A DNA stretch of 64,000 nucleotides from NCBI GenBank assembly GCA_032719365.1, contig CM064874.1:35388716-35452715 (forward strand). Direction: 5' to 3'. The translations under genes were made by a program, and so were the position numbers. Shown here one piece after another: positions 48,483-61,322 of this stretch. Numbering within the stretch: position 1 is the stretch's first letter; each line of letters starts with the position of its first letter. The notes below the pieces were generated by a model, which was not told the DNA's origin, did no database searches, and worked only from the letters and a program-made list of their open reading frames with translations. Source of the DNA: Prinsepia uniflora. Its lineage: Eukaryota; Streptophyta; Magnoliopsida; Rosales; Rosaceae.

Positions 48483-48662
48483 GACTACATTTCTTCCCTA
48501 ACCTACAAGATTTAGATACAGATATTGGGTCACTTACTTTTTCCTCTAACTAGCCTCCAGTCGTTGCATTTGCTACCAACATCTACTCCGTAGGTGTGGA
48601 ATGAACTTGATGTTCACCTTCATCACCTTCTACTCCCTTTGCCCGGTATTGAACTTAATTGA

Positions 48663-48665
<3 letters not shown>

Positions 48666-48713
<48 letters not shown>

Positions 48714-48719
48714 GGCGAA
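48666..48719. repeat. (TA)n microsatellite
   Basis: A pure TA run of about 27 units, with a shorter one at 48968-48986. Confidence 0.95.
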
Positions 48720-49353
48720 TTCGACTAACCAAACAACCATCAGATAAAATCACTACTTTCAATCTTACATATCTTATATGTTCCCACAACACAAAACAAA
48801 TAAATCCCGCAATTCTAACATATCTATTATAACATATTCATTCAAATTTCAACGCACACACCTTTAATATAAATCTTTTGGACACAGCATCAGTTAGACC
48901 TTGAGTGCAGATATGAATATTAGGACACCAAGTTTTGACTCCATGATAACCTTATATAGTCACACATGATATATATATATATATATAGATCTTCCTACGT
49001 CGTGAATTTAGTCGTGCCTATATCCATTAATCTGCATATATATAAATATCAACATATCAATAATTCATTGCTCACAACCTTGATAAAGTAATAAACATAA
49101 ATACTCGTTACACCATCATCAACAAACACTCAGATTCCAGCAAGTAAACATTTTTCCATAATAAGAAACGTATATCAAGCACAGGATAAATAAATCAAAA
49201 TTTAAGAAACCCACATTAAATCATAATTTCATGAAGATCTAGTTTCATGAACTCCCAACAATTTCACTTACATGAACCATCAGCGGTTCAGCGGAGTATC
49301 AAACGATTTTCACTCAGAGTTTTCTAGTTTCACAGCTTCGCACTCTTAGTGTG

Positions 49354-49357
<4 letters not shown>

Positions 49358-49396
<39 letters not shown>
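49358..49396. repeat. (GA)n microsatellite
   Basis: A pure GA run of about 19 units upstream of the MULE transposase. Confidence 0.95.
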
Positions 49397-49399
<3 letters not shown>

Positions 49400-49917
49400 T
49401 AGGAGTTGAAGTGGAGAAGGAAAGAAGAAGAAGAAGAAAAGGGGCGGCATTGTGCAGTATAATTTTTCTTGCCTCATTTCCATCCGGACTGCATAAGGAC
49501 ACATGAGTGTATTCAATTAGGATTTTAATAGATTTTTCGAAGTATAAAAGTCTAGTGGTATTCAATTATAATTTTTAAGTAATCAATAAAAATCTGATGA
49601 TATTCAATTAGAATTTTAAAATTATCAATGCAAGTTTGGTGGTATTAAATTAAGATTAGAAAAAGATTAGAAAAAGTATGGTGGTGAAGAAAGATGAACA
49701 ATAAAACCCAGATGTTCATCTTTTTTTTTTAATTTTTTTTTAAAATTTTAAATTTTAATAATTTTTGGTAAATAATTAACCAACCAATCAGAGACTGTCA
49801 CGTAAGTACCAGTGATGGTATTACTAACATGGGGTAACATATGGAACAACGGTGTTATCAGAAGTGCAGTTGTAGAAGCACATTGGAATTAAATCTGTTT
49901 CGGGATGCAAAATATTC

Positions 49918-50163
49918 TTAATATTCGGGTAGGGGAGCAAAATGAGTAATAGGCCATTTTATTATTACGTGGAAGCCAACAAATCCCTTTGATGGTTTTG
50001 AGGGGTCACAACAATTAAACCATTCTTTGGTTCTGAGGTCAAGCTTCACATAAAACGAATTAATGTTGGACTTCTTGAAGAATCTCATCCTCAAAATTTT
50101 CCATGAGCTTCTTGTTGCATATCCTCTGTTGGTACACTCTTGTGTCCTCGAAACTGCATGCAA
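49918..50163 (-). pseudogene. Captured coding fragment, unknown gene
   Basis: The minus strand after a TGCAG acceptor (near 50157) reads FEDTRVYQQRICNKKLMENF, then EDEILQEV. A frame change follows, then INSFYVKLDLRTKEWFNCCD, then PSKPSKGFVGFHVI to a stop at 49918. Two protein-like stretches in adjacent frames suggest one ancestral exon with a frameshift. Family not recognised. Confidence 0.45.
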
Positions 50164-50184
50164 AACAAACTTTTATTTGAGATG

Positions 50185-53048
50185 TTTGATGTCAGGACCC
50201 ACCCCGGTTCCACCCCGAAAACCGAGGTAAATCCTGCTCCCAGCTGACAACCCAAAACGAAAGATCGAAAATACCCTAAAAAAAACTACAAATTACATTG
50301 TCAGACGCAGGAGAATTTAAAACATCCAACCAGTCAACCGTTATACAGAGCATAGTACGCAACGATAAGACAGAAGTCCTACTCAGAGTTATTACACACG
50401 CAACGGGAAAACTGGAAACACTCCGGGAAATTCTCGAGTACTCTATGCCTCCGACGCTACCTCAACGTCAACCCCCGCACTAGCTCCACGGCCTGGAGGG
50501 CAGTTAAAAATAGAAAGTGTGAGTGGACCAGAAAGAATGAAAGTTTCAAAAACCATTTCATCAAAAAACCAGGGTTTGGCCCTCCGTTTTGATATATGCA
50601 TGCATAATCCAATTTCTGAAAACAATTATAAATCATATCATTTTCATCATAAAAACATTTATATTTCACAAAATAGGCATCATGAAAACAGTACGATAAA
50701 AGATGAATCCAAGTCGTCATTATCCGATCAAACCTGCTGGACCTATCCGAGTCTTTAAACTCCCGAGTCTTTAAACTCAATCCAGGCCTCAATAATCTGA
50801 GTCTTTAAACTCCGAGTCTTTAAACTCAACAGGCCTATGGGGGAAATATCAATATCCGAGTCTTTAAACTCACGAGTCTTTAAACTCAATCCGGGTCTTT
50901 AAACCCAATCCGGGCCCGTCCCCCGTCAAACATAATCCGGGTCTTTAAACCCAATAACCAGATCTAACAAATCCAATCCAAAACCATTTGAAAACCATTC
51001 AAAATCCATATCCAAACCCGAATCCGAAACCACTGGTCCGAAGCCCTTCTGGCATCCAGAACCGTCATTCCGAACCCAAATCCGGAAATCCACTTTTCAA
51101 CTTTAACCAAATTCCGCTTTCCGAAATCCGATTTTAAAACCGAAAACCCTTGATCACCAAAATCATGTTCCAAAATCCCTTTAATATCATTGAAAACCAT
51201 TGATCGTTTGAAACCCCAAAATCATAGCATCATAATCAGAAATCAAGCCTTTCTCGTAAAACGTGCCGAATACGTAATTTCACAAAAAACGTGCAATTAA
51301 GTAAAATAGTTATAGCATATTCAAATAATCATGAAATCATAATGAGAACCATAAAACAAGTAATTAAAAGCAATTATGCATGCTCAGTTATAGAGAAGGG
51401 GTCCACTCACAGATAACGGGCACGTCACTCGCGTCCCGTACGTTCCGTACGTTCCTCGTCATCTTCTGGGTTCCTCGATCCTGTCAACAGTCACCAAAAC
51501 ACGTCAGTAACACGTCCACTAAGGTCCTCCTAACATCCCACGAAAATCCCCGGGTCCTAAACGTAACGAACCAAGACCCTAAACCTTCAATCTCGCAGAA
51601 CTAACTCGAATCGACGTCCGATTAACCCGAAACCTATCCCAAAAGATTCGTTATATCGTCTAGACCAAAAACCTAGTCGAACACCTCCCCGGAAAACGCC
51701 GCACGCGCCCCCACGCGCTCCCCAAAGTGGCTGCGCGTGGGCCTCACGCGCCTGCACATCGTCACTGTTCATCGTCTTCCTTGAGACGTGCACTGTTCCG
51801 GACCGGCGTGGCCAGTTCTCCGCCGTCCGTCCACCATTTTAGTCCTTCTTTACACCATTCTCTTCATCCTCTACCCAGTAATCCATTCCCCTCAACCAAA
51901 CACGACAACACGACCTACACCTCACCTCCCCAGCTCGAAACAGAAACTCGTCCAAACCCATGTTCTTGCTCCCGGCCAACCGCTACTCCCCCGTCACGAC
52001 TTCGACACCAAAAGGCTCCTAAGGACCTAAGGAGTCGATTAGGACCTACCATACACCTCGAATCGTTCTCAAAAGCCACGACTAACCGTTTGAAATTAAC
52101 GGAAAAACAGAGCATCGAAAAGAATTGAAGAAATTATCTGCTTGCCGTTCACCACCGTGCTCACCGCCGCGTTCTGCAGGGTTCACAGGGCCCTCCTAGT
52201 CTTCCCTCGATCTTAATTGGATCAACACACCGCAACACCACCACCAAGTTCCCTCAACACCTCTCTGTTTTTTCTGAGAACTCACCCCTCACACTCTCAA
52301 GTTTTCCTCACACGAGCTGCCTTCCCAACTCACTCACCACTTCTCACTCAACTCCAGTCACTCACTCAGTCACCAGAACACACAAGCACACACGACCACT
52401 CGATCAATTTTCTCTCAATCTCAGTCTCTATTTCTCCCTTCTTCGAACAAACACGATGCACACACAAATACTTGCACAATGCACAAGCTTGGAACCCACT
52501 ACACACACACACACACACACACTTGGCCTTATCCTATTTGCACAAATCCCAATGTGCAAAAAGACCAAATTGCCCCTATGAATCAAAATTACCATTTTGC
52601 CCCTCACCGTTCTAGACTTGTATATCCCTCGTCCAATGTCCGATGAAGGTATGCCGCTTGTCATTGAACTCAAGACGACGAGATCTACCTAACGGTCCTC
52701 GGTCTATGTACAAAAACCCTGTCGTACGAAAAGTCAACTTTTCCCCCTTCGTTTAGCCAAATTACGGTAATGCCATCAACCTTCCGAACATCATAACTTC
52801 CTCCTCGGATGTCGAAATCGGGCGTGCCACCTGTCTACGGCTTCGTGACGTCCGTAACTACGTCACGGTCACCGATCAATGCCCAATTGACCACCCGAAC
52901 TAAAAGTCAACATTGTGCCCAAACTAGGGGCAAAATCGTCATTCTACGCCCAAAGTCCAAAAGTAACCCACTAACACCGATTACTCTCACTAGTCCGTCA
53001 CTAATTACTTTACTAATCCCGACTCCCGGGACGGGTCGTTTCATTTGA
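50185..53048 (-). mobile_element. Solo gypsy LTR (TTTGA target duplication)
   Basis: The LTR proper is 50190-53043 (2,854 bp), TGTCAGGACCC to GGGTCGTTTCA, flanked by perfect TTTGA repeats (50185-50189, 53044-53048). It is of the same family as the gag-only element's LTRs. It carries the GAGTCTTTAAACTC array at 50750-50955, the GC-rich hairpin at about 51703-51755, and a (CA)n tract at 52501-52522. Confidence 0.9.
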
Positions 53049-53135
53049 ACTCATCACTATAATTTATCAAATTCAAACTCAAACGTATTTTGAATATGAA
53101 ATGGATGTTTTTTCGTTGTAAAGAGATTAAAGGGA

Positions 53136-53147
<12 letters not shown>

Positions 53148-53168
<21 letters not shown>
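53148..53168. repeat. Short (GA)n tract
   Basis: A GA run preceded by a TATATA run. Confidence 0.85.
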
Positions 53169-53170
<2 letters not shown>

Positions 53171-53285
53171 AAAAAAAACTTATCCAATCCAATTCCTTTT
53201 AAATTGGAGGATTAGAAAAAGTAAATTTTCTTGTGTGTTTAATTCTATCCAATCCTCTTACGATGAGACCGCGCATCTATTTTTA

Positions 53286-53399
53286 GATTCAAAATATGTT
53301 AATTTTGAAGAGTTAGCTGCAAGTATAAATGGAATGAAGGGTTGCATTATTAGGTCATATGAGGAGATGAAACTCCAACAAATGTTTATTACGTCTTGA
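53286..53399 (+). pseudogene. Captured coding fragment, unknown gene
   Basis: After a TTTTTAG acceptor-like site, the plus strand reads DSKYVNFEELAASINGMKGC, then IIRSYEEMKLQQMFITS, to TGA. It is inside the split element on the far side of the solo LTR. No family recognised. Confidence 0.45.
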
Positions 53400-53716
53400 A
53401 TAACTTTTGTTTTCCTTAAGCCTTGTCTAGTTTCTACATGACGTTATTGTTATTATTTTGATTATTTGGTTATTTATTCATATCACATAATTAATCCATC
53501 TTATTATATAATTTTTATTTCATATGAAATCCTCTAACAAATCTTTTGATTCTTTAAAGAATACAAAAAAGTCCTAAGTGAATCATAAGAGAATCATATA
53601 ATTACAATCTATTAAAATCATACATAAAATTTTGTAATTACAAATCATGCTAAAATACATTACATTAAAATCATGTTTTTACAATCTATTAAAATTCTAA
53701 TTGAATACACCCCCTT

Positions 53717-54841
53717 TAAATATATCTACTTATCTATGTAATAAGGTCGGCCCTGGGGTAGTCTAGCAATGCGTTTTTAATTTAAAAAGATTTCAGCTTT
53801 GGAATTTCTCAATTACCAGCTTATTAGCCGCAAAAACCATGCTCAATCTCAAATCTCAATGAAGTTAAGTCATTTTTTTTGGGTTGGCGAGGGTGATTCC
53901 TTGTAGAGCCCCGCTTTTTGTTTCAGGTATGTACTCATGTTTAAAAACACCCCATTATTACCGATTAGTTGTCATTCTCTCTCAAAGAATCCAGTGTACC
54001 TAGGTTCAATCCTCTATCCTCCATCATCCAACTAGCTAGCTAAGCTATGACTGCTAGTACCACCAACATTGCCACCATAGGCAACCGATTCTTGCATATG
54101 TAATGGTTCACGAGCCACAAAAGACCATTGTCAATATCACTTCAAAAGCTGCGTGAGTTGATTTCGGTGAAAGAGCATTACTTTCCTCGTCTCCACCAAT
54201 TGTAGCCACTTGAGCGTGATAACCTTTTAGTAGATCCAACACCTAGAGCTGACTTCAAAGCCAAGAAATATGCCTTCCACAAAGAGTCTACAAAGCTCTA
54301 GGGTGAGCAATTGGTGGCTGTTGAAGTCTCGAATGATGGTTACCACCTATACTCCTTCCTACCTGAGTACAATTAAAAGTTTAAGGTTATGGTGCTAATC
54401 TAACTTTGGCAGATCTTAAGAATTGTGTTCTTATGGAAACAAATATTATTTGTCAAGAACCAGTTGCCCATAGTGCAATGTTGGTAGCACGTATTGGAAG
54501 CCATAGGTTAGCTAGCCAATTCATGGATGGAGGATGGAGGATGGAGGATGGAACCTAGGGCTGGCAATGAGGCAAGTCCGACAAGGCCACCTCTATCTCC
54601 CACCTCCAAGAGTCCCCAAAATTTTATTATACGTACTTGCTATGTTAATTCACAAGAATCACACATCCTTAGGTGGTGCGGAGTTTGAACTTTTTAGGGT
54701 TTTGTTTTTTATCTTTTGTATTTCTCTATTGTTTGTCATGTCCAGGTTCGAGTCGTTTACAGGCCTTTTTTCCAGGTTTTTTTTTTCGCTTTTCTCCTTT
54801 GTTTTCTCTTTTCTTCTATATCAATTCACTTTTCTCCTAAT
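53717..54841 (+). other. Interval upstream of the plus-strand hAT transposase, with a degenerate coding trace
   Basis: 54150-54400 reads in one plus frame, with stops, as LISVKEHYFPRLHQL, DNLLVDPTPRADFKAKKYAF and GEQLVAVEVSNDGYHLYSFL. This looks like a decayed protein, but no family is recognised. Four nearly identical GATGGAG words lie at 54523-54550. Confidence 0.35.
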
Positions 54842-56211
54842 ATGGATACGATGAAAAACCAGAAAGTTTTGTCATTTAAAAATCCCACAGATATTGTTAT
54901 CGGGTTTAGTCAAAAGGAAATTACTAGAGCATATGTTGAGATGGCTATTATAGATGAGTTGCCTTTTTCTTTTGGGGAAGCAAAAGGGTTTCGTAATTTC
55001 ATGTTGAAAGTTTATCTTAGATGGAAAGTTCCCAGTTATCAAATAATTGCTAGAGATGTGCTTATCATGTATTATTATGTTGAAAAGCAATCTCTAAAGG
55101 AATTGATCAGGCCTTCGGTGTTTAATAAAAAATTATAAATTTTTGTGTGGCTCCAAATCATAAGGGAGATTCAATTGCTTTTGACAGAATGTTTGTGTGA
55201 TTGAGGTGTTGATCTTCTAACTATTACAGTTGATAATGCTTATTCGAATGACTCTGGGTTGTCATATTTGATTAAGAGAATGGAAGATTCAAAATCTCCA
55301 GTGGTATTTTTGAATGATGGGGTGAATTTTCATATTAGGTGTATTGCTTATATTTTGAATTTGACTGTGAATGATGACTTGACAGAGTTGAATAGTTCCA
55401 TCCAAAGTAATCGTAATTCCGTTAGATATGTAAGATCGTCCTCTAGTTTGTTAGAAATGTTTAAAAGGTGTGCAAAGAAGGTTAAACTAGAGTGTGAAGA
55501 GCTTATGGTATTGGATGTCCCAGCTAGGGGGAATTCCACCTATTTGATGATAGAATCAGCTTTAAATTTTCATAGAACTTTTGAAAGACTAGTCGCTAAT
55601 GATCCTAACTATGCACCTTACTTTAATAGTGATTAAAGGGTAGGACCACTGTAAAAATCTGCCCCAAATTCACGTGATTAATTAAGGACTAATTAAGGAT
55701 TATTGTGACTAATCGGGAATTAGTCTAGGAATTTCGGACAGTCGATGTAAAATGACGATTTGCCTTTGGAAATGGACAAAAAGTTAACTTTTGACCTGGG
55801 TGGTCAAATGCACTAAGACCGAGAACCGGTATGTAGATCGAGACGTTATGAATCCATAGACAAGCGACACGTCGAAATCAGAAGTCGGACGAAACATTTA
55901 TAGTCACTGGTGCAAATTTGGACTATTCACGTAAATCGAGAAAAATGGACAAATGGCATTTTTGGATTGGGTTGAAAATCTGGGTGGGCCAATCAGTGAG
56001 TGATACCTGTCCCTCATTTGATTGGCCCAAAACCCAAACAGTTGGGATATTATTTTCATCTTCTTGGTTCTTCCTTAACCCGAAACCCTCCAAAACCCAA
56101 ACACCTAAACACCACACCACATTACCTTCATCATCTTCTGTGTGTCATCTTTGGGACTGAGAGTGACAGAGAGGCTGAGGATGGCTGAGCACGGCGGGAA
56201 CCACGGCGTAG

Positions 56212-57153
56212 GTAAGAACTAGGGTTAGGACAGGGAACCAAAATACCTATAGTGTATCGTTCCAGATCAAACCAAACCGAAAAAACCGTTGTATGTTTGG
56301 TACGGTACCGAAACCGTACCGATATAATAAGGTACGCTTTCGGTATCGATATTTTGAAAAACTGTCTCGTACCGATACCGTACTGAATCAGGATTTTTTA
56401 AAATGATTAAATTTATTTCTTATTGGTTGATTAGACAATCCTATACTTTTAGTATTGGATTGACCATAGCTAATTTAAAAAAAAAAAAAACTATAGATAA
56501 CCTCACTGATTTTACTCTGTCTAAAGCCCCAGTTCACATATAAGCCTATATTCTATTAAACATCCTCTACCTAACCCGAAAGGAAAAATCACAAATCAAG
56601 TAGTAGCCAGCTCGAAAAATCAAAATTTCGTCAAAACATGCAAACCATCAAAGTAAAAATAGCTGCCAAGGAATATCATTGCACCCCACCATGCAAGACA
56701 ATTTATGTATTCAAACCAAGCAGACACACCAAAGTTGTGGATTGAAAAACAATATCCATAAATAAAACAGGAAATGCCAATTCAATTGGAACCCAATAAT
56801 GCCAATTTGAAATAAAAAGGTAAAATTAAGCCGAACCTCCAAATGGGTATTTATAAAACCTTGAATTCTAACCTAATAACCCAAAATTGAATAAATTTAA
56901 CAAAAGGGTATATCGATGATGATGTTGACTTGTGTTGAAGACTTGATGATGTTTGGCAGATTGAAATTTGGATTGTATGTTCAATGTTGCTTGATGTGAT
57001 TTGATTATTTATCATTTAGAATCTTAGATTATATGTTGATTTAGTTTGTTAATGTGTTGACGACTTGATGATATTGTTGGTGAATCGAATTATATGTATA
57101 TATTTGTGAAATACATTTTGGTCGAGAAGAGCGTTGAAAATAATATTTCAATC

Positions 57154-57190
<37 letters not shown>

Positions 57191-57426
57191 GAAAGACATT
57201 TTGGTCGAGAAGAGGGTTGAAAATAATATTTCATTCCTCTACAAAATTTTGGTTCAAACTGAAACCATACTAAAATCGTACCTAACTTAATTGGTACGGT
57301 ACGATCTGATTTCACTTTCAAAATATGAAATACCGAACTGTACCGTACCGATTAAAATTAAATGGTATGGTTCTGGTATCGATCAATTTGGTACCGTACG
57401 AAACCGTGCCCACCCTTAGTAAGAAC
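56212..57426. mobile_element. hAT MITE (GTAAGAAC target duplication)
   Basis: An element of 1,199 bp (56220-57418) is flanked by the perfect 8 bp repeat GTAAGAAC (56212-56219, 57419-57426), which also fits the hAT target consensus with T at position 2 and A at position 7. The right end reads on the minus strand TAAGGGTGGGCACGGTTTCG, the left end TAGGGTTAGGACAGGG. Inside the ends are the typical GGTACGGTACC-rich repeats. The middle includes a tandem duplication around 57095-57240 with a (TA)n run. No transposase is encoded. Confidence 0.88.
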
Positions 57427-58966
57427 CTGAAACCTGTAACCCGATTTGACCTCAAAAATGGAACTCTTCGTTTTGACGTTTTTTGACCGATTTGGATGAT
57501 CGTAACGTGTTACTAGGACTTAGACGAGTGCATTGGAACTGATTGAAAGAAGCTTGGTGGCCTGAAACGTCTAGGAACGCAGCTGGAAGTTCACGGCCAC
57601 TGTTCATCGTTGGAAGGTGATATTTTAGTCAGTTTTTCGTGTTTTCAGTTAGATAGATCCATTACTGGGGATATGACGATTGTTTAGGAAGAAACGGGGA
57701 TCAAAATGGTGTATAAATGAGGAAATTGGAGCTGGGTCAAGTTGCGGGTCTGCGCGACCTAGTACACGGATCCGAGTCTGACCCGTCGCAAGGAAGAAGA
57801 CGATGACATGTCAGGCCAGGTGGCCCAGTCAAGAGTCGACACGTGTCACTATCAGTGCCTAGTTAGCACTAACCTGTCAGTGATGTGGACCAATCGATTG
57901 ATGACACGTGACACCTATCAGGATGACGTCACACTGCTGACTTTTTTTCCAGCGCTGACTTTGACTTGCGCGTGGGGGTGCATGAGCGAGAATCTCGAGG
58001 TGGGGCCAGTACCAGTTTAAAGGTTCCGAAGATACAAATCTAATGTCGGTGGTTTTGAGTCAATCTAAGATTAGTCAAATTGAGGTTTTTAGCATAGGGA
58101 AGCGTGTTTGGAAAACGTTGACTTTTCCGGGAGTTTTGGGGGTTTAGGATTAGGACTTGTATAGATGGTTAGTGACCTTTGAGCATGATTTTGGAAAGGT
58201 CCGGATGACCCAGAGATGTTCGATTAGCCCAGAGAGGCTTACGACATGAATTTCGAGGCAACAAGGACAGCCTGTCAGTAGACACTTGTTTTCTAAATAT
58301 GATGCATGCATAACTTTTTTATATGTTTTATATCTATGATTTGAAATGCCTTGAGTACATATGATTGTGGTATTTGGTATTTACGTATTTGCACGTATTC
58401 CGAGATTTATGGTTTTATATTGTGGGTTATACATTCTTATGTTTCAATAGTTTGATTAATGGAATGATTTTGGATTTGGAAATATGGAATCGGGCTTGAG
58501 ACCAATTTGACGTATGAACTATCAGACTTTAAGTCCATTTGATTTAATGAGGTATCAGGCTGGAGACCCATTTGGTTTATACTACCGGGCTTAAGGCCAG
58601 TTGGTTTATGATATCATGTTTGAGGCCCAGTTGGTTTATGATATCGGGCTTGAGTCCCAGTTGTGGTTTATGTATATGATATGTGGAAATGGTTTATGAA
58701 ATTTATACTTCGGGCATGAGACCCTGTTGTGGATTTACGATGGTTTTATGGAAATGTAATTGATGAAACTATATTCCAGACGTGGGCCCCTTTGAGATGT
58801 TTTGAGATGATTTCTGAAATGTTTTCCATATACCTTCCTTATGTGTTGATTGTCTCCTCCAGATGTTAGGGACACTGGAGTATTCACGATGCATTGCTTG
58901 AGAGGAATCACACTACGGAGAGAACGTAGAGAGGCTCAAGATCAGGATTGCATGAGGGTAAAACCT

Positions 58967-58994
58967 CCCCCCCCCCCCCCCCCCCCCCCCCCCC
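58967..58994 (+). repeat. Poly-C tract (28 C)
   Basis: An uninterrupted run of 28 C inside the solo LTR. Confidence 0.9.
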
Positions 58995-60365
58995 AAGGAG
59001 GGTCATTGACCTGGGTGGACCTTGGGGAGACTCGGAATTGAGACTTTCGAGTAACACGCGTAGCTTAGGACTGTGACATTATGACATATGGGATGCTGAG
59101 GGTTGGTTAAACTATATTTTACTGGATTGGTATTTCTGCGTTAATGGTTTTGGGCTGAGTTCCCACATGGATTTATAGTTTTGGGCTAAGGCCCTAATGA
59201 TTTGAGGAAGGAAATGGCTTTGATTGATAAACTTTTTAATTAACTTTGATTTAATTTGAGGAATGATTGAGTTAATTGGTTTTCGAATGCATGCATGTTT
59301 TTTAGTGAAGGGTATAAATATTTTTTCTGAAATGTGTTTTATTAAATTATTTATTTTTCGTCCACTCATAACTTTTCATGGTTTTTAATACCCTTCAGGT
59401 TGATCGCGGGTGCGGGTGGTAGAAAAGACCGAGACATCACATTCCTCTACAGATCCTGGCGCGCTCTGAAATCCCAAGAGGGTCAAGGTTTGGGTTATCC
59501 TTTTTCTGGAACGTGGTGTCAGACGGGAGTATGGCACATTCCGCGTTAATCCCCGGTGGATTGGGATAGGTCATGTCACCACTTGTTCATTATGATTGGG
59601 AAGTAGAGTCATTTGCTGCTTTTTGAAACCCTTTTATGACATAACTGTGAGAGCTAGTTTTTTGCTCAAATACACCCATAGTCCAAAGTGCTTTCATGGA
59701 TGCATTTAAGATTTATGCTCCTTTGCATCAACGGAAGAGTGTTTTGTTGTCTTGCAAGCCAAATATGAGAAGTATTGGGGAAAAATGGAGCTTGTTAATC
59801 AATATTATTTCATAACTCTTATTATTGATTCCTACAATAAGTTGGAAATCTTGGAGGAATATTCTGAGGTGATATTTGAAGAAAATAATGTCAAGGTTGT
59901 AGAAGCTATTTCTCAATTTAAGCTATTATTGTCAAATCTTCATTACATATGTTAAGAGGGTGAGAGTGGGATAACTACAAGAGATGATGGTGGTATCTCT
60001 TCTACAATATCAAATGAAAATTAGGTTTCAATGGATATAGGGAAGAAAATTGAAGAAAAGCAGACGAGGAGGAGAGCACTAAAGAGTGAAATTATAGGTA
60101 ATTATATGGATAGATATATATATTAGATCCTATCGAAGTTGTAGATGATTCAAGGTTTGATCTTTTGGCTTGGTGGAAAGTGACTGGGTTATCTAAATAC
60201 CGAAGTTTGTCACTAATTGCATGGGAAGTTCAAACTATACTGGTTTCAACAATAAGTTCAGAGTCATGCTTTAGCACAATTGGAAGGGTAACCAATTCAT
60301 TCCGAAGTTTGTTGAGTCCTCCAGTAGGCTTTGATATTTACTCAAAATTAGCTTGTGAATATTAA

Positions 60366-61322
60366 TGTTGCATTATGTTTGGTGCCTACTGTTGAGGAAG
60401 TGGAGTTTTACGACGCTATTGCACCAAACAATTGTCATAACTTTTGATTATTCTTACTACGTTTGTCAGTTACTACCAATCTACATAAGTGATTTAATTT
60501 TTTTTGCTTTTATCTTTTATGTAGAAATGTCAAAGAATGGTGCTATGTTGCCTCCAATGTCTAATCCCTAGATTTTCTTTTGGTTAACAATCCCTAGATT
60601 TTAAGAATTTTATGCCATGAACAATGGTTTTATTGATAAATTTTTTATGATTTGTTGGACGATGAATTTATTGATTTTTATTTGTATTTTCTGCTATGGA
60701 TTGTAATTTGAATTAATTATGGATTCTATAACTATGAACTTCATTTGTGTTTCCTCCATTAAATTTGTGTTTGAATGAAAAACTAAAAACTCCAGTAATG
60801 ATGACTTGCATTTTGTGTGTTCTCTATGCAAAAAGGAGAAAATAATCGAGAGAATGAGCAGAATATGTCTACCCCCAGTGAGAAAGGGATAAGAAGCTTA
60901 AAGAAAAGTCTGAGTAAAAACTACCAAATTGCCCTTGTACTTCGTAGACCTGTAACTCATTCAAACGAGCTCTGATTCATGTCTGCCATTTTTCTACGAA
61001 CTCATGAGTTTGAGACCTATGCAACGGTCCAAGAAAAAACTTTCAAAAGTAATCTCAAACTAAAAGTGAATTTCGAAATCATCAATTTCAAATTAGATTC
61101 TAAAACTACTTTAATTTATTATCCACATCGTCAAAATTTTCCCCTAAAATATATTTTAACCTTAAAATTTACTCAACGTAGGTCAAAGAATCAACCTCCT
61201 ACATCCTTTCAGTCCTTTTGCACCTCCTTTGATACGAACTAAACCTATGATACAATTCCAATTGAAACTCTACAATTACTAATCAGTTGGCCCGAAATGA
61301 TCTAACGTATCAAAACCTTAAA
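60366..61322. other. Interval after the hAT transposase; the right part resembles a decayed LTR
   Basis: 60366-60850 is AT-rich without genes. 60920-61322 resembles the outer part of minus-strand long LTRs (phrases like GACCTGTAACTC, CTACGAACTC and AACGGTCC in the usual order), but it is too diverged to define ends. Confidence 0.4.

Larger units (their letters stand above)
48483..49504. other. 5' side of the MULE transposase pseudogene
   Basis: 48490-48660 still reads as degraded N-terminal protein on the minus strand. Next come a (TA)n run and a (GA)n run at 49358-49396, which would be a CT-rich leader for the minus-strand gene. Confidence 0.45.
49505..53716. mobile_element. Second element with GTGTATTCAATT-type ends, split by a solo LTR
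   Basis: The left end (49505-49670) has four tandem subunits of (T)GGTATTCAATT(A)(G)ATTTTAA type. The right end (53620-53716) has the inverted form ending TCTAATTGAATACACC. Removing the 2.86 kb solo LTR leaves about 1.36 kb, close to the size of the 43512-44905 element. The inner sequences do not look alike, which suits two Pack-MULE-like elements with different captured cargo. Confidence 0.5.
55645..59582 (+). mobile_element. Solo gypsy LTR inside the hAT transposase, itself interrupted by a MITE
   Basis: The LTR runs from TGTAAAAATCTGCCCC (55650) to GGATAGGTCATGTCA (59578). CCAC occurs directly on both sides, so the target duplication is 4-5 bp (upstream ACCAC). Without the 1.2 kb MITE the LTR is about 2.7 kb. 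It holds a degenerate CGCG-rich region near 57965, GGGCTTGAGACCC-type hairpins at 58490-58790 and 59145-59200, and a 28-C tract. Both flanks are hAT transposase sequence, which fixes the order of insertion. Confidence 0.82.
54842..60365 (+). pseudogene. hAT transposase pseudogene split by a solo LTR
   Basis: The first half, 54842-55636, reads VEMAIIDELPFSFGEAKGFR, then after a deletion and frameshift VDLLTITVDNAYSNDSGLSY (catalytic Asp), then HIRCIAYILNL, RYVRSSSSLLEMFKRC and LDVPARGNSTYLMIESAL. The second half, 59640-60365, has the DUF4413-type KYEKYWGKMELVNQYYF and the C-terminal hATC dimerisation domain (FDLLAWWKVTGLSKYRSLSL, then ILVSTISSESCFSTIGR). The segment with the TTDTWTS motif is missing. 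Stops at 55136, 55200, 55634, 59953 and elsewhere make it inactive. It is a relative of the minus-strand hAT copy at 25021-26564. Confidence 0.9.

Noticed and set aside
58850..59041. Polyproline frame over the C tract
   Set aside because: It is created only by the 28-C homopolymer inside an LTR.
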